Shown: positions 10,842 to 23,986, counted from the stretch's first letter. The stretch: 64,000 nucleotides of DNA from Paraspadella gotoi (GCA_051294375.1 JBJCIZ010000028.1:992437-1056436), one strand, 5' to 3'. The notes: generated by a model from the letters alone, not told the origin. Made by a program: numbers and translations.

Positions 10842-12164
10842 TTTTGCCATTGGTTTTATTTAAATGGTTAAATGCCCACAATGTGGGCCCCACATGCCTT
10901 TTGCCAGTAAGATTTAATGTGGTTCAAGGCTCTTGGATGCATTATGCAGTTTGCAACCACTTAGCGGACAACTGTTCACTTACGTCTGTATTACATAATA
11001 TTTAATGAAATTTTATATGGCATTTCGCCACGCCGCGAAAAATTGAATCTTATTCTCCCCTCAGCGATTCCCGTCGCCCGCTGACCGACGCCGTCTCCGC
11101 CGTCGTTTCTCGCCACGACGCCGCCGCTTCGGCGCTGCAGGAGGAAACGGCGCAGCTGGAATCCTTCGTCCGCAAACTCCTCGTCGCCCACGAGAGACTC
11201 GTCGACCACGGGACGCTGCTGCTGAGGGAGCACCTACCCGCCGCGCAGAAGGAGGAGGTGAGGCTTGTTTGGGTTCGTGTCGATCGTTGTCAAATATTGT
11301 AGGCTCGCGTTATTGAGTTAAGTCCATTTTTTTGTTGGGTATTGTCAGTTATTAGCGATTATTGTCAATGGAAGATTACTTTTGATTGTTGTCAAACGTT
11401 GTTGGATGCCGATTGCTTTCGATTATTGTAGATTAATGATGATTTATTTAAAATGTTGTCGCTTATAATCGGTTATTCTCGGTCATCAGTGATCGTTGTT
11501 AATTACTGCTGATTATTTATCTTTATCGTTGTAAAATGTCAATTAGGGTTATTGTTAATTTGATCAGTTGTTGTTAATCAAAAAAACGAAACCTTTTCTC
11601 CACTCTCCATCCCACGAACAAGACCTCCCGCGCCAACTGGCTCCTCGCCCGCGCCCGATGTCTCAAGGCCAAAGCCAATCTGATCGAGGTCAGGACTCAC
11701 GGGGTCGTCTACCCCAAGAAGACGGTCAAGATTCTCAAGACGATTCGATACAAACTCGACAAGAAGATCGATGAAGTCGACCGGGTCAGTCTGTCTTTCA
11801 AAAATATAAGGGAGTGGACTTTTCGTACAATTGAAACATTATTTGAGATATTATACCACTTCATTGATAGGGAAGAAGCCAGTGAATAAACAAGAATGGA
11901 TAATTTTTATATTGGTATTTCATTCAAAAAAATTTTTTTCGCGATTTTGCCATATATTCGTTAGTTAGTTTACATTATATTGAATAAAATTGATAATACA
12001 TCCTTCAGAATCACCGACGGTTCTCTCGCCTGGCCGCCGAATACGCGTCCCTCGGCGAGAACTTCAACCTCCTCGCCGACGAGTATCGATCTTTGCTCAA
12101 GAAGATCGAGAGTCAAAAGTTCGTCCTGCGGGAATACGAGAAGGAAGAGACCGGGACGGAATGA
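8644..12164 (+). CDS. HAUS4: HAUS augmin-like complex subunit 4
   Basis: Six exons: 8644-8970, 10008-10095, 10356-10515, 11065-11257, 11623-11784 and 12009-12164. They join in consistent phases to 361 aa, close to the 363 aa of human HAUS4. The C-terminus (LAAEYASLGENFNLLADEY then IESQKFVLREYEKE) matches the HAUS4 pattern of a Y..LG..F..L..EY..L...IE.K...L.EF coiled coil. The middle has LLQFVDPTKMLSKR and a long helical segment (ALQEETAQLESFVRKLL). Augmin recruits gamma-tubulin ring complexes to spindle microtubules for branching nucleation. The N-terminal third is basic and alanine-rich and I could not match it by eye. The start ATG follows a pyrimidine tract and AG by 18 bases. Intron 1 contains an antisense LINE fragment. 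Confidence 0.65.
9154..9444 (-). mobile_element. non-LTR retrotransposon ORF2 C-terminal fragment
   Basis: An open minus-strand stretch in HAUS4 intron 1 encodes IDVGFIPLVVTTFGAWDL, then HFFERLSVCLQRENGDLLASR. This resembles the tail of LINE ORF2 proteins downstream of the reverse transcriptase, where a PVVV..FGA-type segment is followed by a helical region ending in a ...RGNA..L.SR-like motif. No reverse transcriptase domain remains, so this is a dead 3' fragment. Confidence 0.6.
10600..10846 (+). repeat. probable LINE 3' end with (TTTA)n tail
   Basis: HAUS4 intron 3 holds GC-richer sequence with no splice role, ending in a run of TTTA units at about 10803-10844. A 3' microsatellite of this type is common at non-LTR element ends. 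The assignment is tentative. Confidence 0.35.
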
Positions 12165-12236
12165 GAGGAAGGGCGAGAAGGAAGGAAGGAAGGAAGGGCG
12201 AGAAGGAAGAGACCGGGACGGAATGAGAGGAAGGGC
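12138..12236 (+). repeat. 37-bp direct repeat across the HAUS4 stop codon
   Basis: The block beginning GAGAAGGAAGAGACCGGGAC occurs at 12138-12174 (the last HAUS4 codons, TGA and start of the 3' UTR) and again at 12200-12236, separated by GAAGG repeats. The second copy lies after the stop, so it adds no protein sequence. Confidence 0.8.
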
Positions 12237-12500
12237 TCACCTTGCGGAGATTGAACCGAGGGGGGAATTCTTTCTTCTCTTTTTTTTTTATTGCAAATTT
12301 ATATTACGTTTCGTTGTGCCAATCGATCGTTACTGTTTATTTTAATTTTTGTAGAACACAAATAACGTTTAAAAAACCATGGCGTAACGCGTAGTTATAC
12401 AACGCGCTATAGCTTATAATATAACGTTGAAAAAGTCGTGGGATCATTTCGCATTCGCGGTTACGATGATCGACGATTTCTTGTTTTGTTTGAACCCGCG
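12165..12500. other. spacer HAUS4-CRBN
   Basis: After the 37-bp repeat the DNA is AT-rich. A pyrimidine tract ends in GTAG at 12351-12354, about 147 bases before the CRBN ATG. No other signal is visible. Confidence 0.45.
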
Positions 12501-15500
12501 ATGTCGAACGACGATTCGGACGAGCGACTGCAAAGGATGATCGACCGGGAAGATGAGGAGGAGGAGAGGGAGGAAGAAGCGGCCGACGCCCAAACGCCAC
12601 GCCGAATTTCAGACATTTCCGGAACGAACGAGTCCAACGCTTCCGCGGGCGCCGCATCCGTAGCGTCGGGGATCGACGAAGGTTCCGGCGCGAGCGGGGC
12701 CGACGGTTCGGATAGGAATCTCGCCGAAGACGCTGGTTCCGGTTCCGGAGAGCGAGACGATTCCAGCGCTAGTTTCGGGGATCGTCCTCCGGACGAGAGG
12801 CTGGACGATGACGAGGAAGACGACGACGACGAAAACGACGGCGCGGCCCCAAGGCCGGTCAACGACGACGCCGACGAGAATTTAGCCGTCGTTCCGGTTG
12901 ATCCGGACGACGACGACGACGACGACGATCACGACGAAGATGAAGAAGAAGAATTATGGAACGAGAGCGACATGGACGTTGGCGAAGACAGCGACGATAG
13001 CGACGACGACCGAAGACATCAGTTGTTGGAAGAGTTTAGGTGCGAAATTGTAGAAAGGAAGATATAAGGCTTGTGACAATTCATATTTAGAGTAAGATAA
13101 GGTAAGGTAGGGGTAAGGTTTTGAGATGATTTAAGATTTGAGAACATTTTGCCATTGATTTGAGAAGATTTGGTATTTGAGAACATTTTGTAATGGATTT
13201 GAGAAGATTTAGGATTTGAGAACATTTTGCAATGGATTTGAGAAGATTTGGGATACGGTCAAGGAATGAGTAGATTGTAGTTTTTGTACTGAAAAGAAGA
13301 GAAGAGGAAAAAAAAAGCGGAAATAATATAATTTATTATTAGAATGACGTTGGCTCGAAAGTAAAGAGTGAATACCATCAAAAAACAAACTTTAAAAAAA
13401 TATCAAAGAAATAATTAAAGTAATTAAACAAAAAAAAAAACACTAAAAACGAAACGGAACCATATATAAACGGTTTTCCAGATTGCCCCACCGACGCAAC
13501 GACATCATGCATCGAATGCTGAACGCGATGATCTCCACCATGATGGGACGCGGCCGACGCGGGATCGACGAAGACGACGACGAGGACGCCGAGAGCGCCG
13601 CGGCGTCGTCCGGCGCCGCTCCTCGGGTCGAGTACGACGTGGAACTCCCCGGCGCCCATACGTATTTGGGGAACGATCTTGAGGTGCGGGGGAGGAGGAA
13701 GAGGGGAAGGGAAAAGGAGGGGGAAGGGAAAGGAAGGGAAAAGGAGGAAGAGGGGATGGGAAACGGGAAAGGAAAGGAAGGGAAAAGGAGGGAGAGGGAT
13801 AGTGAAGGAAAAAAGGAAAGGCAAGAAAGGGAAAAGAGAAATGAAGGGAAAGAGACAAGAGAAGAAAGGAAAAGGAAGATTGAGTGTCGTTGTCCGAGGG
13901 GAGGCACTAGAATTGGGGGGGCGGTGAGGACTGTGGAGTTGAGACATTTTCTATGGTGGAGATTAAGTCCTAGAAGGAGAAGTGCGGGATGTTTGTTTAT
14001 TGTTTAATAAACATTTTCAATGGCTTTGTTAGAACTTGTTATTTTTTGTGATTAAAAATCGGAAACCGATCATCGAAGTTTGACTTCTCGTCTCCAACGA
14101 GTTTTTCACTATATCAATCAATCAATCAATCATGAGTTAGGCTAATTAATAAAAAAAATCATTTCCCATCCCCGCATCTTAGGACCATTCTGGCCGCACG
14201 GTCTTGGAGGAGGAGACCTTTCACACGATTCCCCTTCACACTCACACCGGGGTCGTCCTCATGCCGGGCGAAGTTCTTCCTCTTCACATTCATCACCCTC
14301 ACACAATTTCCATGATGAAGAACATCATTCGAACCCATCGGTGTGTTAACACTCTCAACAGTCATTTTACAAGAAATGAAGTCCTTGTCTTGAATTTAGA
14401 CTTAACATTATTGTTAAATGAGATCGAGTTAATCAATGCCGCATGCCATACACAGAAGAAAAAAATGATAATTTACAAATTTTCACCGTTATGATAAATA
14501 CGATAATTTGCCGATATATGCAAATGAGATTGAAGTCTCTCGTTCCATCGTCAGGACTTTCGGCGTCGCTCACCAAAACGTTTTTCTCCGGACGAGAAAG
14601 AGAGAGAGAGCCATCGGCGTCACCGCTGAGATTTTATCCTCAAAGGAAGAAGGCGACGATTTCAGGTTTTATTTATTTTTATTATTATTGATACCAAAAC
14701 GATATGACAATACCAAAATAAAAGACAATACTAAAATGTGAAAATAATAAAGACTGTTAAAATTTATCGGGATTTTTCATTTCCTTAGAACTAGACTCTT
14801 AATTTTAATTTCATTGGTAAATAGAGAAAAAAAATTATAAAAGTGATAAACAGTCGTCTATATATACTGTACTTTTTTTTTATTATTTTTTTTTCATTAT
14901 TTTTTATATTTCACGGATATCAAATGTCATTGACCTAACTGCAAGATTCAAATTAGATTATCGAATCTCAATGAAATGGGTTTTCTCGATTTTGTCTCAT
15001 TTGACTTCGCTCAGTTTTCTTATTTCCGTTCTTTCTCTCCCTCTTTCCTTTACCTACTACCTCACTTTCCTTTTTTCATCTCTCCTTTCCTCCCTCCTTT
15101 CCTCTCTCCTTTCCTCCATTCAGATTAATGAGCCTAAAGGCGATGGGACGACAACGATTCGAAATTGTTGAGACTTGGCGAGAGGCCACGGGCGTCCAAG
15201 TGGCCAAGGTGACTATTTAATACGTTAGTTCAAATATTCTAAACCTCGATTATCATTAAGTACACATCCTCCTGCAAAGGTCCGCATGCTTCCCGAGGTG
15301 TGGTTCGACTCTCCCCTCAACGGCGACGCCACCGCGGGTCTCGATCCTTTCCTCCACGAATCGGGCGACGGCGCCGTCGACGGAGGCTTCGAAGTCGGCG
15401 TCGCCAAGCGGAGATCGCCGTTCGACGAGAACGCCTTTGACGCCGGGGCGGAGCGGCAGGGAACGGAATCGGTGCGAGATCCGAGGCCCAGCTCGTTCAG

Positions 15501-15775
15501 GAAAAGGTGAGGGAGGTTTTAAATGAGAGGGCGGCGGTGGAAATGGAAATGGTGGAAATAGTGGAAATGGAAATGGTGGAAATGGAAATGATGGAAATGG
15601 TAAATTTTAAATTTACCTCTTTTCCCCTCCCCCCTCTCCAAACGAAAGACTCCGACGCCGACGGGGCGGGCATTCCCTTTCGGCTGACATGACCGTCTGG
15701 CCGTCGTGGGTCTATTCTCAGGTGAGTGTTTCCAGGTTGTTCTGACCGGACTTGGCTTGTTTCTATGACCTTCAT

Positions 15776-15842
<67 letters not shown>

Positions 15843-17586
15843 ACGAGGCAGACCAAGTGATAAAAGCCATCAAATCCGAGCTCCGCTGTTGGGACTCCTC
15901 CAACAAAATGAACACAATCCCCCAAGACCCCGTCCAATTTTCTTTTTGGGTTGCAGGTGGGTGAAAGTTAATTTGTTAAATTTAGACATAAATTGGTCGA
16001 AAAGCAATCTTGCTAACTTAATTGTGAATCCAAACTGTCAGCGAAATCATTGTTGCAATTTATACCAACATTTCAACAAATGATACGTAAATGCCGATGA
16101 CTGATGATATTCGAGATAATTTTAGTTAAATCTCAAAAAAAGTATTAAATATTAGTTGTACCAATTTCATACACATTCCCTCTTCCCTTCTTCTAGGCAA
16201 CCTTCCCGTTGACGACTCTCTCCGTCTACACCTGCTCTCGATGGACTGCGCCAACCAGCGCCTCCGCTCCGAACTGGCCATCCTCCGCAAATGCACCCGC
16301 CTCGAGTGCCGCACCTGTTCCGCCGCCATCACCGACTCGAGGGAGGTTTTCTCCATGTCCAAGACCGGACCGCAGGTGTGGGGGGATAGTAGCGGGGAGA
16401 TGCGTGGTGGAGGAAAGGAACAAATGGCGTTGGGTACTTGTTAAATGGCTTAATTTACTTTTACACTTCATTTTAAATATTAGTCGAAGTAGGAAGGAGT
16501 CGTAAATTTTTTTGGGGGGAGACAAAAACACAATGACGTCTAATTGGGTGACAAGATTCAAAGGATTACGGAGTAATAAATTTTAGTTACATTCATACAA
16601 TTAATCTATCTTTCTTTCCACGAACCAGTCGGCCTACGTGAACCCGAGCGGCTACGTCTTCGAGACGCTGACCGTCTACAAAGCGCGGAATCTTGCCTGC
16701 TTCGGATCCCCGAACCCCGAATACTCTTGGTTCCCCGGTTACGCCTGGACGCCGGCCTCGTGCCGCAGTTGTCACAATCAGATGGGGTGGAAATTCACCG
16801 TCGTCGAGGGGAAGAAAGGTGAGGCGTCGACTGGTGACGTGCGAGAGGTTTTGGGAACAGTTGAGGGGAAGAACTTTCATGTGGAGAATATCAGGAAATG
16901 CTGAGTGGGAGAAAGTTTGCGGTGACCATATTGTCAAGTGGCTTTGCGCTTCAAAAGAAATGTGAATCAGTTTATCTTAGTTTGTGCAATCTGTTTGTAC
17001 ATATCTGTTACATTTTATGGAATATGGATCGACCTCAATTATTAAATACATTATCACCAGAGATGACTCTCTTCAAAGCAAAGTCTCTTCTGAGTTAAAG
17101 TAACATTAAGTTCCTCAATCTCATTTGCATATTGTAGCAGTTTAGATTATTTCTCATATCTTTTGATTCGGTTTTCTTAGAAGTTTCTTTTAATTATTTC
17201 AGGAATACTTTCAATAAGGTTTATCAATGATTTAGTTATTTAGATAATATTATGTTAGTGCTATATAATGTAATGTTAAATCTACTATATGAACATATTA
17301 TCCAGGCCAACTCGTCCCTCCCAAATTCTTCGGCATCACCCGACGCAGCATCCGTCCCTCGTTGGACTCTTCCCTCTTCCATCTGGAGGAAGAGGACAAG
17401 AGGACGAGGGAGGAGAGGACGAGACGAGAGGAGGAGAGGGCGAAGAGGGCAGAGGAGAGGGCGAGCCGAGGGGAGAGTGAGGGAAGAGGAGAGGAGGATA
17501 GCGAAGAAGAGGAAGAGGACGAGGAGAGGGCGGAGAAGAAGAAGAGGATGGATGACTTGGCCAAAGAATGGCTGCCGATCATGTGA
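12501..17586 (+). CDS. CRBN: cereblon, CRL4 ubiquitin-ligase substrate receptor
   Basis: Eleven exons: 12501-13039, 13482-13683, 14183-14340, 14555-14665, 15124-15208, 15280-15506, 15649-15721, 15842-15956, 16197-16375, 16629-16818 and 17306-17586; 719 aa with all phases matching. A strongly acidic N-terminus of about 180 residues precedes the LON-like domain (HTYLGNDLE, IPLHTHTGVVLMPGEVLPL, KAMGRQRFEIVE). The DDB1-binding helical region includes TVWPSWVYSQYEADQV. The CULT domain shows zinc cysteines (CRTC and CRSC), SAYVNPSGYVFETLTVYKA and the tri-tryptophan pocket in YSWFPGYAWTPAS and GWKF. That pocket binds degron imides and, in human cereblon, thalidomide-type drugs. After PPKFFGITRRSIRPSL comes an extra acidic Glu/Arg coiled tail of about 75 residues. 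Human cereblon is 442 aa. The ATG was chosen over a GTG further upstream. Confidence 0.95.
15775..15840. repeat. (CT)n microsatellite forming an acceptor tract
   Basis: About 33 CT units with one interruption run directly into the AG acceptor of CRBN exon 8. Confidence 0.95.
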
Positions 17587-18288
17587 TAGTTATTTTTGGT
17601 CACGTGACGACGCCATTGCTACTGATCACGTGATCTTAACGACGCGAATGCGACGACCCGTATTTTTCATTGAATGTGAAATGTTAAACTTTCTAATGCC
17701 CGGGCAGACGAAAACATTGCCGGCGCGACATTCTTTTCCCAGCTAAATTTTAAGTTGTCATGGATCATAAACAAAACCTTGACAGTTTTTCTGAACCCAA
17801 ACTTTTATTCTCCTTTGTACAGATGAAATTTCCTCTCCCCCCACCCCAAATTTAAAAAAAAATATTCTTAGCTAATCGATTTCAATCATACAATGTATGA
17901 AAGTTGTACTTTATAAACGTACGAAATATTTATTCGAAATTAATGAACGACGCAGAAACCGTGCGGTGTCAAACTAAGACGTCCAGTGTTCTTTCCCTCT
18001 ACTCTGTCTCCGATTCCTTCTCCTTTGTCAAGTGTCAAGTCATTCTTTGTCATTCTTTCTCCCTAAAACTTATCGTCAAAAATATCTTCGACTGTCGCGG
18101 TTTTCTTTGTTTTAATTTTAAATACGAAATTCTCTCTCCTCTTTCTCTTCGCAATCGATGATAAATGCGAAATTTTTCGCTTTTCGAAAAAAAGATTCTG
18201 TGATTTTGAACTTTTTTTTTGTTTTCTGAACTTTCCAGAGATTTAAAATTAAAAAAAAAAAAGCTGACTGAATAATTTTTTTTTCAAA
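17587..18288. other. spacer CRBN-COQ7
   Basis: About 700 bases with no convincing ORF. A pyrimidine-rich stretch ending in CCAG at 18235-18238 lies about 50 bases before the COQ7 ATG and looks like a splice acceptor. Confidence 0.45.
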
Positions 18289-19849
18289 ATGGCGGCGGCG
18301 ATGAACTCGCTCCGATATCCGGCGACGACGACGTCGAACTGCGCGAGACGTCTCTTCAGTTCATCGGCGATCGTGCGAAGCGTCGAGAAAGAGACGGATG
18401 AACTCGTCTCTCGAGTAAGTTGAAGGGAAAAATGGTTTGGGTAAGGTTTGTTGATGGCGATCTTTGGGGTAGACTTACTTCATTTGCCCGTTTTTAATAA
18501 GATCGAAGGTTTTAAGAGACATGAGCTAAAAATAGACCAAGAAAACCTTTCCATGATCGGGAATTGGTCACCCTTGTCCGAAGCAAAGCGAGTAATGATT
18601 TGTTGATTCGGTGGATTAATCCATAGATTTATTCTACTAAATATTTGGAGCAGACAAACTCGTGCTCTGGTTACCCAGTCTCATTTGCATATTGTAACAG
18701 TTATGACTATTTCTAATATCTCTCGCTTCGCTTTTCTCAGAAGTTTTATTTTATTATTTTAATAATAATATGTTTTAGTAATGATTTCGTAAATAAGATG
18801 GGGCCCCCCCTCTATATATATTCTCTCATTCCGACCCCCCCTCCCCCCCCTTAGATCCTCCGCGTGGATCACGCCGGAGAATTCGGAGCGGATCGAATCT
18901 ACGCGGGTCAAATGTTCGTCCTCGGAAAAACGGAAGTCGGCGACGTCATTCAGGAAATGTGGGATCAGGAGAAGGAGCACAAGGTGTTGGAAGCCAGTGG
19001 AGTCGGGGAGGTGGTGGGGACAAAAGTTGGGGTATGGGGAACGGGGTGACGGAAGGTGTGGCCACTGACCCTGTGACTTAGATCCGGAGAAGGATAGAGA
19101 GAAGGCTACTTAGAGATGTGGGAGAGTTAAAAAAACTTCTTGGTTATTTGGTTCAGGCCAAATTCGAAGAGATGCTTCCTCGTTATCGAGTTCGACCGAC
19201 GCTGCTTATTCCTTTGTGGAACATTGCTGGATACGGTGAGTGAATGAATGAATGAATTAATGAACTAGAGAAATATGCTTTACATTCCTCTCTCTTCCCC
19301 GACAGCCCTTGGCGTTGGCTCGGCCCTGATTGGCAAGGAGGCTGCGATGGCCTGCACGGTGGCCGTGGAGGACTCCATCACCACCCACTACTCTGACCAA
19401 CTTCGCCATCTGCTGGAGGACGCGACGCGATATCCGGAAGAACCCGAGAAACACAAGGAGCTGCTCGACACCATCAAGAAATTCAGGTTGAGAATTTGGA
19501 TTTTAAAGTCGTCCAAGATACGTATAAATATGTGTAAACTGTTAAAGAATCAGAATTCAAATGATGCTAAAGTTACAACAAAAACAATCATTTCATTTCT
19601 TTCACGTCTTAATTTCTATCCTTCTCTCCTTTCCTTCCCGCCATCGTTAAATGTTTATTTTTGACCTAAATTTCCTCCCTCCTCTCTCTCTCCCCCCCTC
19701 CCTCCCCTCCTCCTAACAGAGACGACGAGATGGATCACCACGACACTGGCCTCGCCCACGACGCCGAGAGCGCCCCCGCCTACAGCCTTCTCTCCAACGT
19801 GATCAAAGCGGGATGCAAGGCGGCCATTTTCGCCTCGGAGAGAATTTGA
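18289..19849 (+). CDS. COQ7: 5-demethoxyubiquinone hydroxylase, mitochondrial
   Basis: Five exons: 18289-18414, 18855-18983, 19157-19235, 19306-19486 and 19720-19849; 214 aa against 217 in human. Residues 1-42 form a Ser/Arg-rich mitochondrial presequence. The diiron carboxylate ligands are visible in VDHAGEFGA, WDQEKEH, VAVEDSITTHY and DDEMDHHD, in the spacing of the ferritin-like COQ7 family. The enzyme hydroxylates demethoxyubiquinone in the penultimate step of coenzyme Q synthesis on the matrix face of the inner membrane, in complex with COQ9. It is the first of a run of mitochondrial genes, with ACADS starting 496 bases downstream. Confidence 0.96.
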
Positions 19850-20344
19850 ATGCAATCCATCATCAAAACGCTGAGTGACTTAAGTCTCCCTTCTGAAAAA
19901 AAAAAAAAAGACGCAACCCACACTATCCGGCCCGGCCACTAGTCGATCGCGACCGCTTCGTTTAAATCGGCGCGCAGTGTTTATTTTTGAGTTTTATTAC
20001 GCGTTCGTTAGACGTACTATTTCGTCGTCCATGGCCTCGGGGCCTTACCCCCTCTCCCCACCAAGAAATGGATCTCTTACTATCCCCCTGATCCCTCTCC
20101 CCAGTTTTTGCGTTCTATTGCCCTCTCTCTCACCCCCCCACCCTTTCCCCAAGCATCGCACGACTCTCCTCCCCCCAAATTTTTCGATGGATTCTCTTTC
20201 TTGTCTCAAAGATTCGCTTCCAATTTCTTTTTCCTACGTTAAACTCTGCCATAGAAATTAGTCATGTTACTCGTTAGGAGCTTCGAATAACGAAAGTAAA
20301 ATACAAAACAAAACAAAACAAAAAACGAAAACGAAACGGAGAAG
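19850..20344. other. spacer COQ7-ACADS
   Basis: Contains an open stretch from an ATG near 20031 that is pyrimidine-rich, unlike any family I know, and ends before the ACADS ATG. It is probably UTR or promoter. Acceptor-like AGs here are weak. Confidence 0.4.
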
Positions 20345-20408
20345 ATGATCGTGTCCGGACTTTGTCGTGGCGGCGTCAAGAGTCGCCTCGCGACTACGAT
20401 GTTGGAAT

Positions 20409-20441
<33 letters not shown>

Positions 20442-23129
20442 TGTCGAGGAAGAAAAGGGACTTTCACTCGTCGAGATCATTGGCGGACGGCGGGGAAAGT
20501 GAGTTGATAGAGTATGAGTGAGATGGAGTGAGATGAAAATGAGCGGGAGTGAGAGATAGAGAATTACGTGAATTGTCAGGCAGTTCAGGGCTTGGCAAGA
20601 CGATATAAAAACAAGTCGATTCAAGCCGATTCAAGCCGAGACATGAACGAAACGAGAATACGGCGGTCGTTAGCGAATAAATGTCATTTGCATGTTGCCG
20701 TACAGTTAATATGATTAGATTAGAAACTTATAACAAATGTTTTACCCATTTCAAGGTCAAGGCGCCTTCTACCCCCTGGGCAAACTCCCCGAGACCCACC
20801 AGATGCTTCGACAGACTTGTCGAGACTTTGCAGTCAAGGAATTGATTCCCATCGCCGGCCAATTGGACAAGGTTTGTCCCTTAAACGCTGAAGAGCCTCC
20901 TGTTTCGCTCCTGTAAACCCGATCTGTACTCCGTCTCCGCAGGAGCATCGCTACCCTAAGGAGATCGTGGCCAAGCTCGGCGCTTTGGGTCTAATGGCGA
21001 TCGACACTCCGGCGGCTGAGGGCGGGACGGGACTCGACTACCTCGCTTATTCGCTGGCCATGGAGGAGATCAGTCGAGGTTGCGCCAGCACCGGCGTGGT
21101 GGGTGAAGGGGTCGGGGAGGGGGATGAGGTGGATGTCCTGTAGTATAATTCGGTGTTCTGAGATGATAGTTATTTACCGACATGATAATGGGTGACCGAC
21201 AGAGTGAATTATAAAGAAAATAATTAAAGCCAGGAATTTTTTTTTTACACCATTTTTTCCTTCTTAACAATGTTAGGGAACGTTGCTGCCTGGGGAACTA
21301 ATCCTAGCCAGTATCTCGAAAACTCTCTGTACATTTCAATTTCATTGGTTCTTAAAAGTGCCAGCCATTAGTATATTTTAGAATCTCTTAGCTAAAAATG
21401 TGTAAATATTTTTAATTGCACCACGTTTAATTTTAATTATTTTAAATGCAGCATGGAGGCTGACGAGATCTCAGGATGTAAATTCGTTTAATCGACATTG
21501 AAATGAATGGATATATTAAGAAATCAAAACAAATATAAAGAATATGGTGATGGTTAGGGGTTAACGTAACGAGGAGGGATTTGGCGGGGTTACGCTCTTA
21601 TGGTTCGGCGCGCGGCGAGAATGAATGTATTGCTGGAAGCCAGGAATTCCTAGTAATTTGACTTTAGCTACCCTCCGTTTTCGACAGATCATGAGCGCGC
21701 ACAACTCTCTCTACCTCGGCCCAGTCAACAACTTCGCAAATGAAGAACAGAAGGCCCAGTTTCAGCAGCCATTTCTCGACGGAAGCCGCGTGGGCTGCTT
21801 CGCCCTCAGTGAGCCGGGCAACGGCTCCGACGCCGGCGCCGCCTCCTGCACGGCAAAGTTGGACGGAGACAAGTGGATCCTCAACGGGACCAAGGCTTGG
21901 ATCACCAACGGTAAAGTCTGTCGAGCATCTCTGTAAACAAAAATTCGAAAAATAAGTAGGAAATGTGTCAAAAAATTTATGCATTTTTTAAAAAGGTGGT
22001 TGTTGATAATATTTGTTTGATAATTGTCAAGCCTCCGAAATTATAAGTTAAATATATTTTGTGAAATCTCTTTTTGTCAGGTTATGACGCCGAAGCTTCC
22101 GTCGTCTTTGCCACCACCGACAAGGCGGCCAAACACAAGGTACTGGTCCACCCTTTTTTGCCTTAGCAACCCCAGGGCCATTTAATTTTAGCTACTTAAT
22201 AGAAGCCAAACTTTTCATCCCTTTTTTAAAAATTTTAAATCCAACCTTCATAAAGTGAATACCAATACAAATTATCACTACGTGCAAAAGGTTTTAGCAA
22301 AAAGTCCTATTCTCACAAGGGCATCTCGGCTTTCCTCGTCCCGATGCCCGTGAAAGGCCTCTCTTTGGGCAAGAAGGAAGACAAGCTTGGCATTCGCGCC
22401 TCTTCCACCTGCTACCTCATTTTCGAGGATTGCGCCATTCCCAAAAACTATCTGCTGGGTCAGCCAGGCATGGGCTTCAAGATCGCCATGAAGACGCTAG
22501 GTAGGATATTATTGTTTTGGTTAATATTTTGGTTTTGGTTTTGTTTTTATTTTTCCCCAGACGCTGGCCGCATCGGCGTTGCGAGTCAGGGGCTCGGCAT
22601 CGCTCAGGCTTCCATCGACTGTGCCATAGACTACGCCACCAAGAGAGAGGCCTTCGGGTCGCCAATCTCCAAGTTCCAGTCGATACAGAACAAGTTGGCC
22701 GACATGGAGCTTAGGACAGAGACTTCGAGGTGTGTGAGAGAGAGAGAGAGAGAGAGAGATTCCATCTAACCCCTTCCCCCTTTCAGGCTTATGACATGGA
22801 AAGCGGCGATGCTGAAAGACTCTGGCCAACCCTACACCAAAGAAGCCGCCATGGCCAAACTGGCCGCTTCGGAAACCGCGACCTTCTGCGCGCATCAGGC
22901 CATTCAGGTTCCGATTATAATAATACTAAAATAAAACTAAAATATAATTAGTAATAAACGAACAATAATCTTCCACCAGATCCTGGGCGGTATGGGATAC
23001 GTGACGGAGATGCCGGCTGAGCGTCATTATCGCGACGCGAGAATCACGGAGATTTACGAGGGAACGTCGGAGGTGCAGAAGCTCGTCATCGCGGGGGCGA
23101 TGTTGAAGGAGTTCAAGCAGACCAATTAA
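20345..23129 (+). CDS. ACADS: short-chain acyl-CoA dehydrogenase, mitochondrial
   Basis: Nine exons: 20345-20498, 20756-20871, 20943-21098, 21688-21910, 22081-22139, 22320-22500, 22561-22729, 22787-22907 and 22980-23129; 442 aa (human 412). The N-terminal 50 residues are a basic presequence containing an eight-threonine run. [16 protein letters not shown] starts the alpha domain. [14 protein letters not shown] and [12 protein letters not shown] are the two acyl-CoA dehydrogenase signatures, and [20 protein letters not shown] precedes the catalytic glutamate in EIYEGTSE. It is a flavoprotein oxidising butyryl-CoA and passing electrons through ETF to ubiquinone. The exon 2 acceptor could be at 20755 or 20761; both keep frame. 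Confidence 0.96.
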
Positions 23130-23473
23130 AAAGAGAAAGGGAGTGTTGGAAGATGATCCGATGAAGCTCTTGGAAAAAAAAGATATTCGCAACGACTAAA
23201 AATGCATTATAATTATATTATATTTCTACGTTATTATTGGCGTTGGAGGGTGTACTTAGTTGAAAAACCCTGTTCGCAATTCCTGTGATACTAATCGTAA
23301 TCGGTGTCGTTTTTTAGCAACAAAAAAAAACACTTTTTTTTTTAAACCAATCACATTTTTCTTGCCACCCAATTTTGTTTTTTGTTTTTTTGAGATAACG
23401 TGTTTTTTTTTTAATTACAGTTGACATTTAAAATAAAAGTGGGGAGTTGAGAAAAATTGTTCATTTTGTAACG
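23130..23473. other. spacer ACADS-CYC1
   Basis: T-rich DNA. A textbook acceptor-like tract (a long T run, then AATTACAG) ends at 23420, 54 bases before the CYC1 ATG. Confidence 0.5.
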
Positions 23474-23939
23474 ATGGCGGGGACGTCGAGATTCGCTAAG
23501 TGGTCCAACGCCAAAAAGCTGATGATGGGCGTCACCGCGGCCGGTATGGCATGGGTGTGGTTTATTGACTAATTGATTGATTGATTGATTGAATTATTTG
23601 TTTAATAGATTGATTATTGATTATAGTCCTTTCGTGGACTAAACTGTTTGACTAAACAGCGATTTTTTTTCAATTCTATCGATTCTATTTATTCGATTCA
23701 ACTCTTGATCGACTGATTAAATCGGTTGTTTGAATGATTAATATATCGGTTATTAATTGATTTATTGAACTCGATTAATTAATTTTTCGCATTAAGGCGG
23801 CGTCGGGACCGTTGGCTTCGTGACGGCGCTCAACGCCTGCCCGCCCACCGTCGCCGCCAACGACTGCGTCCATCCTCCGTCGCTCTCCTGGCCGCACAAC
23901 GGGTGGTTCAACTCATTGGATCATCACGCCATCAGGTGG

Positions 23940-23986
<47 letters not shown>

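Noticed and set aside
12438-12500. Upstream in-frame GTG extension of cereblon
   Set aside because: Non-ATG start without homology; the ATG at 12501 is the natural start.
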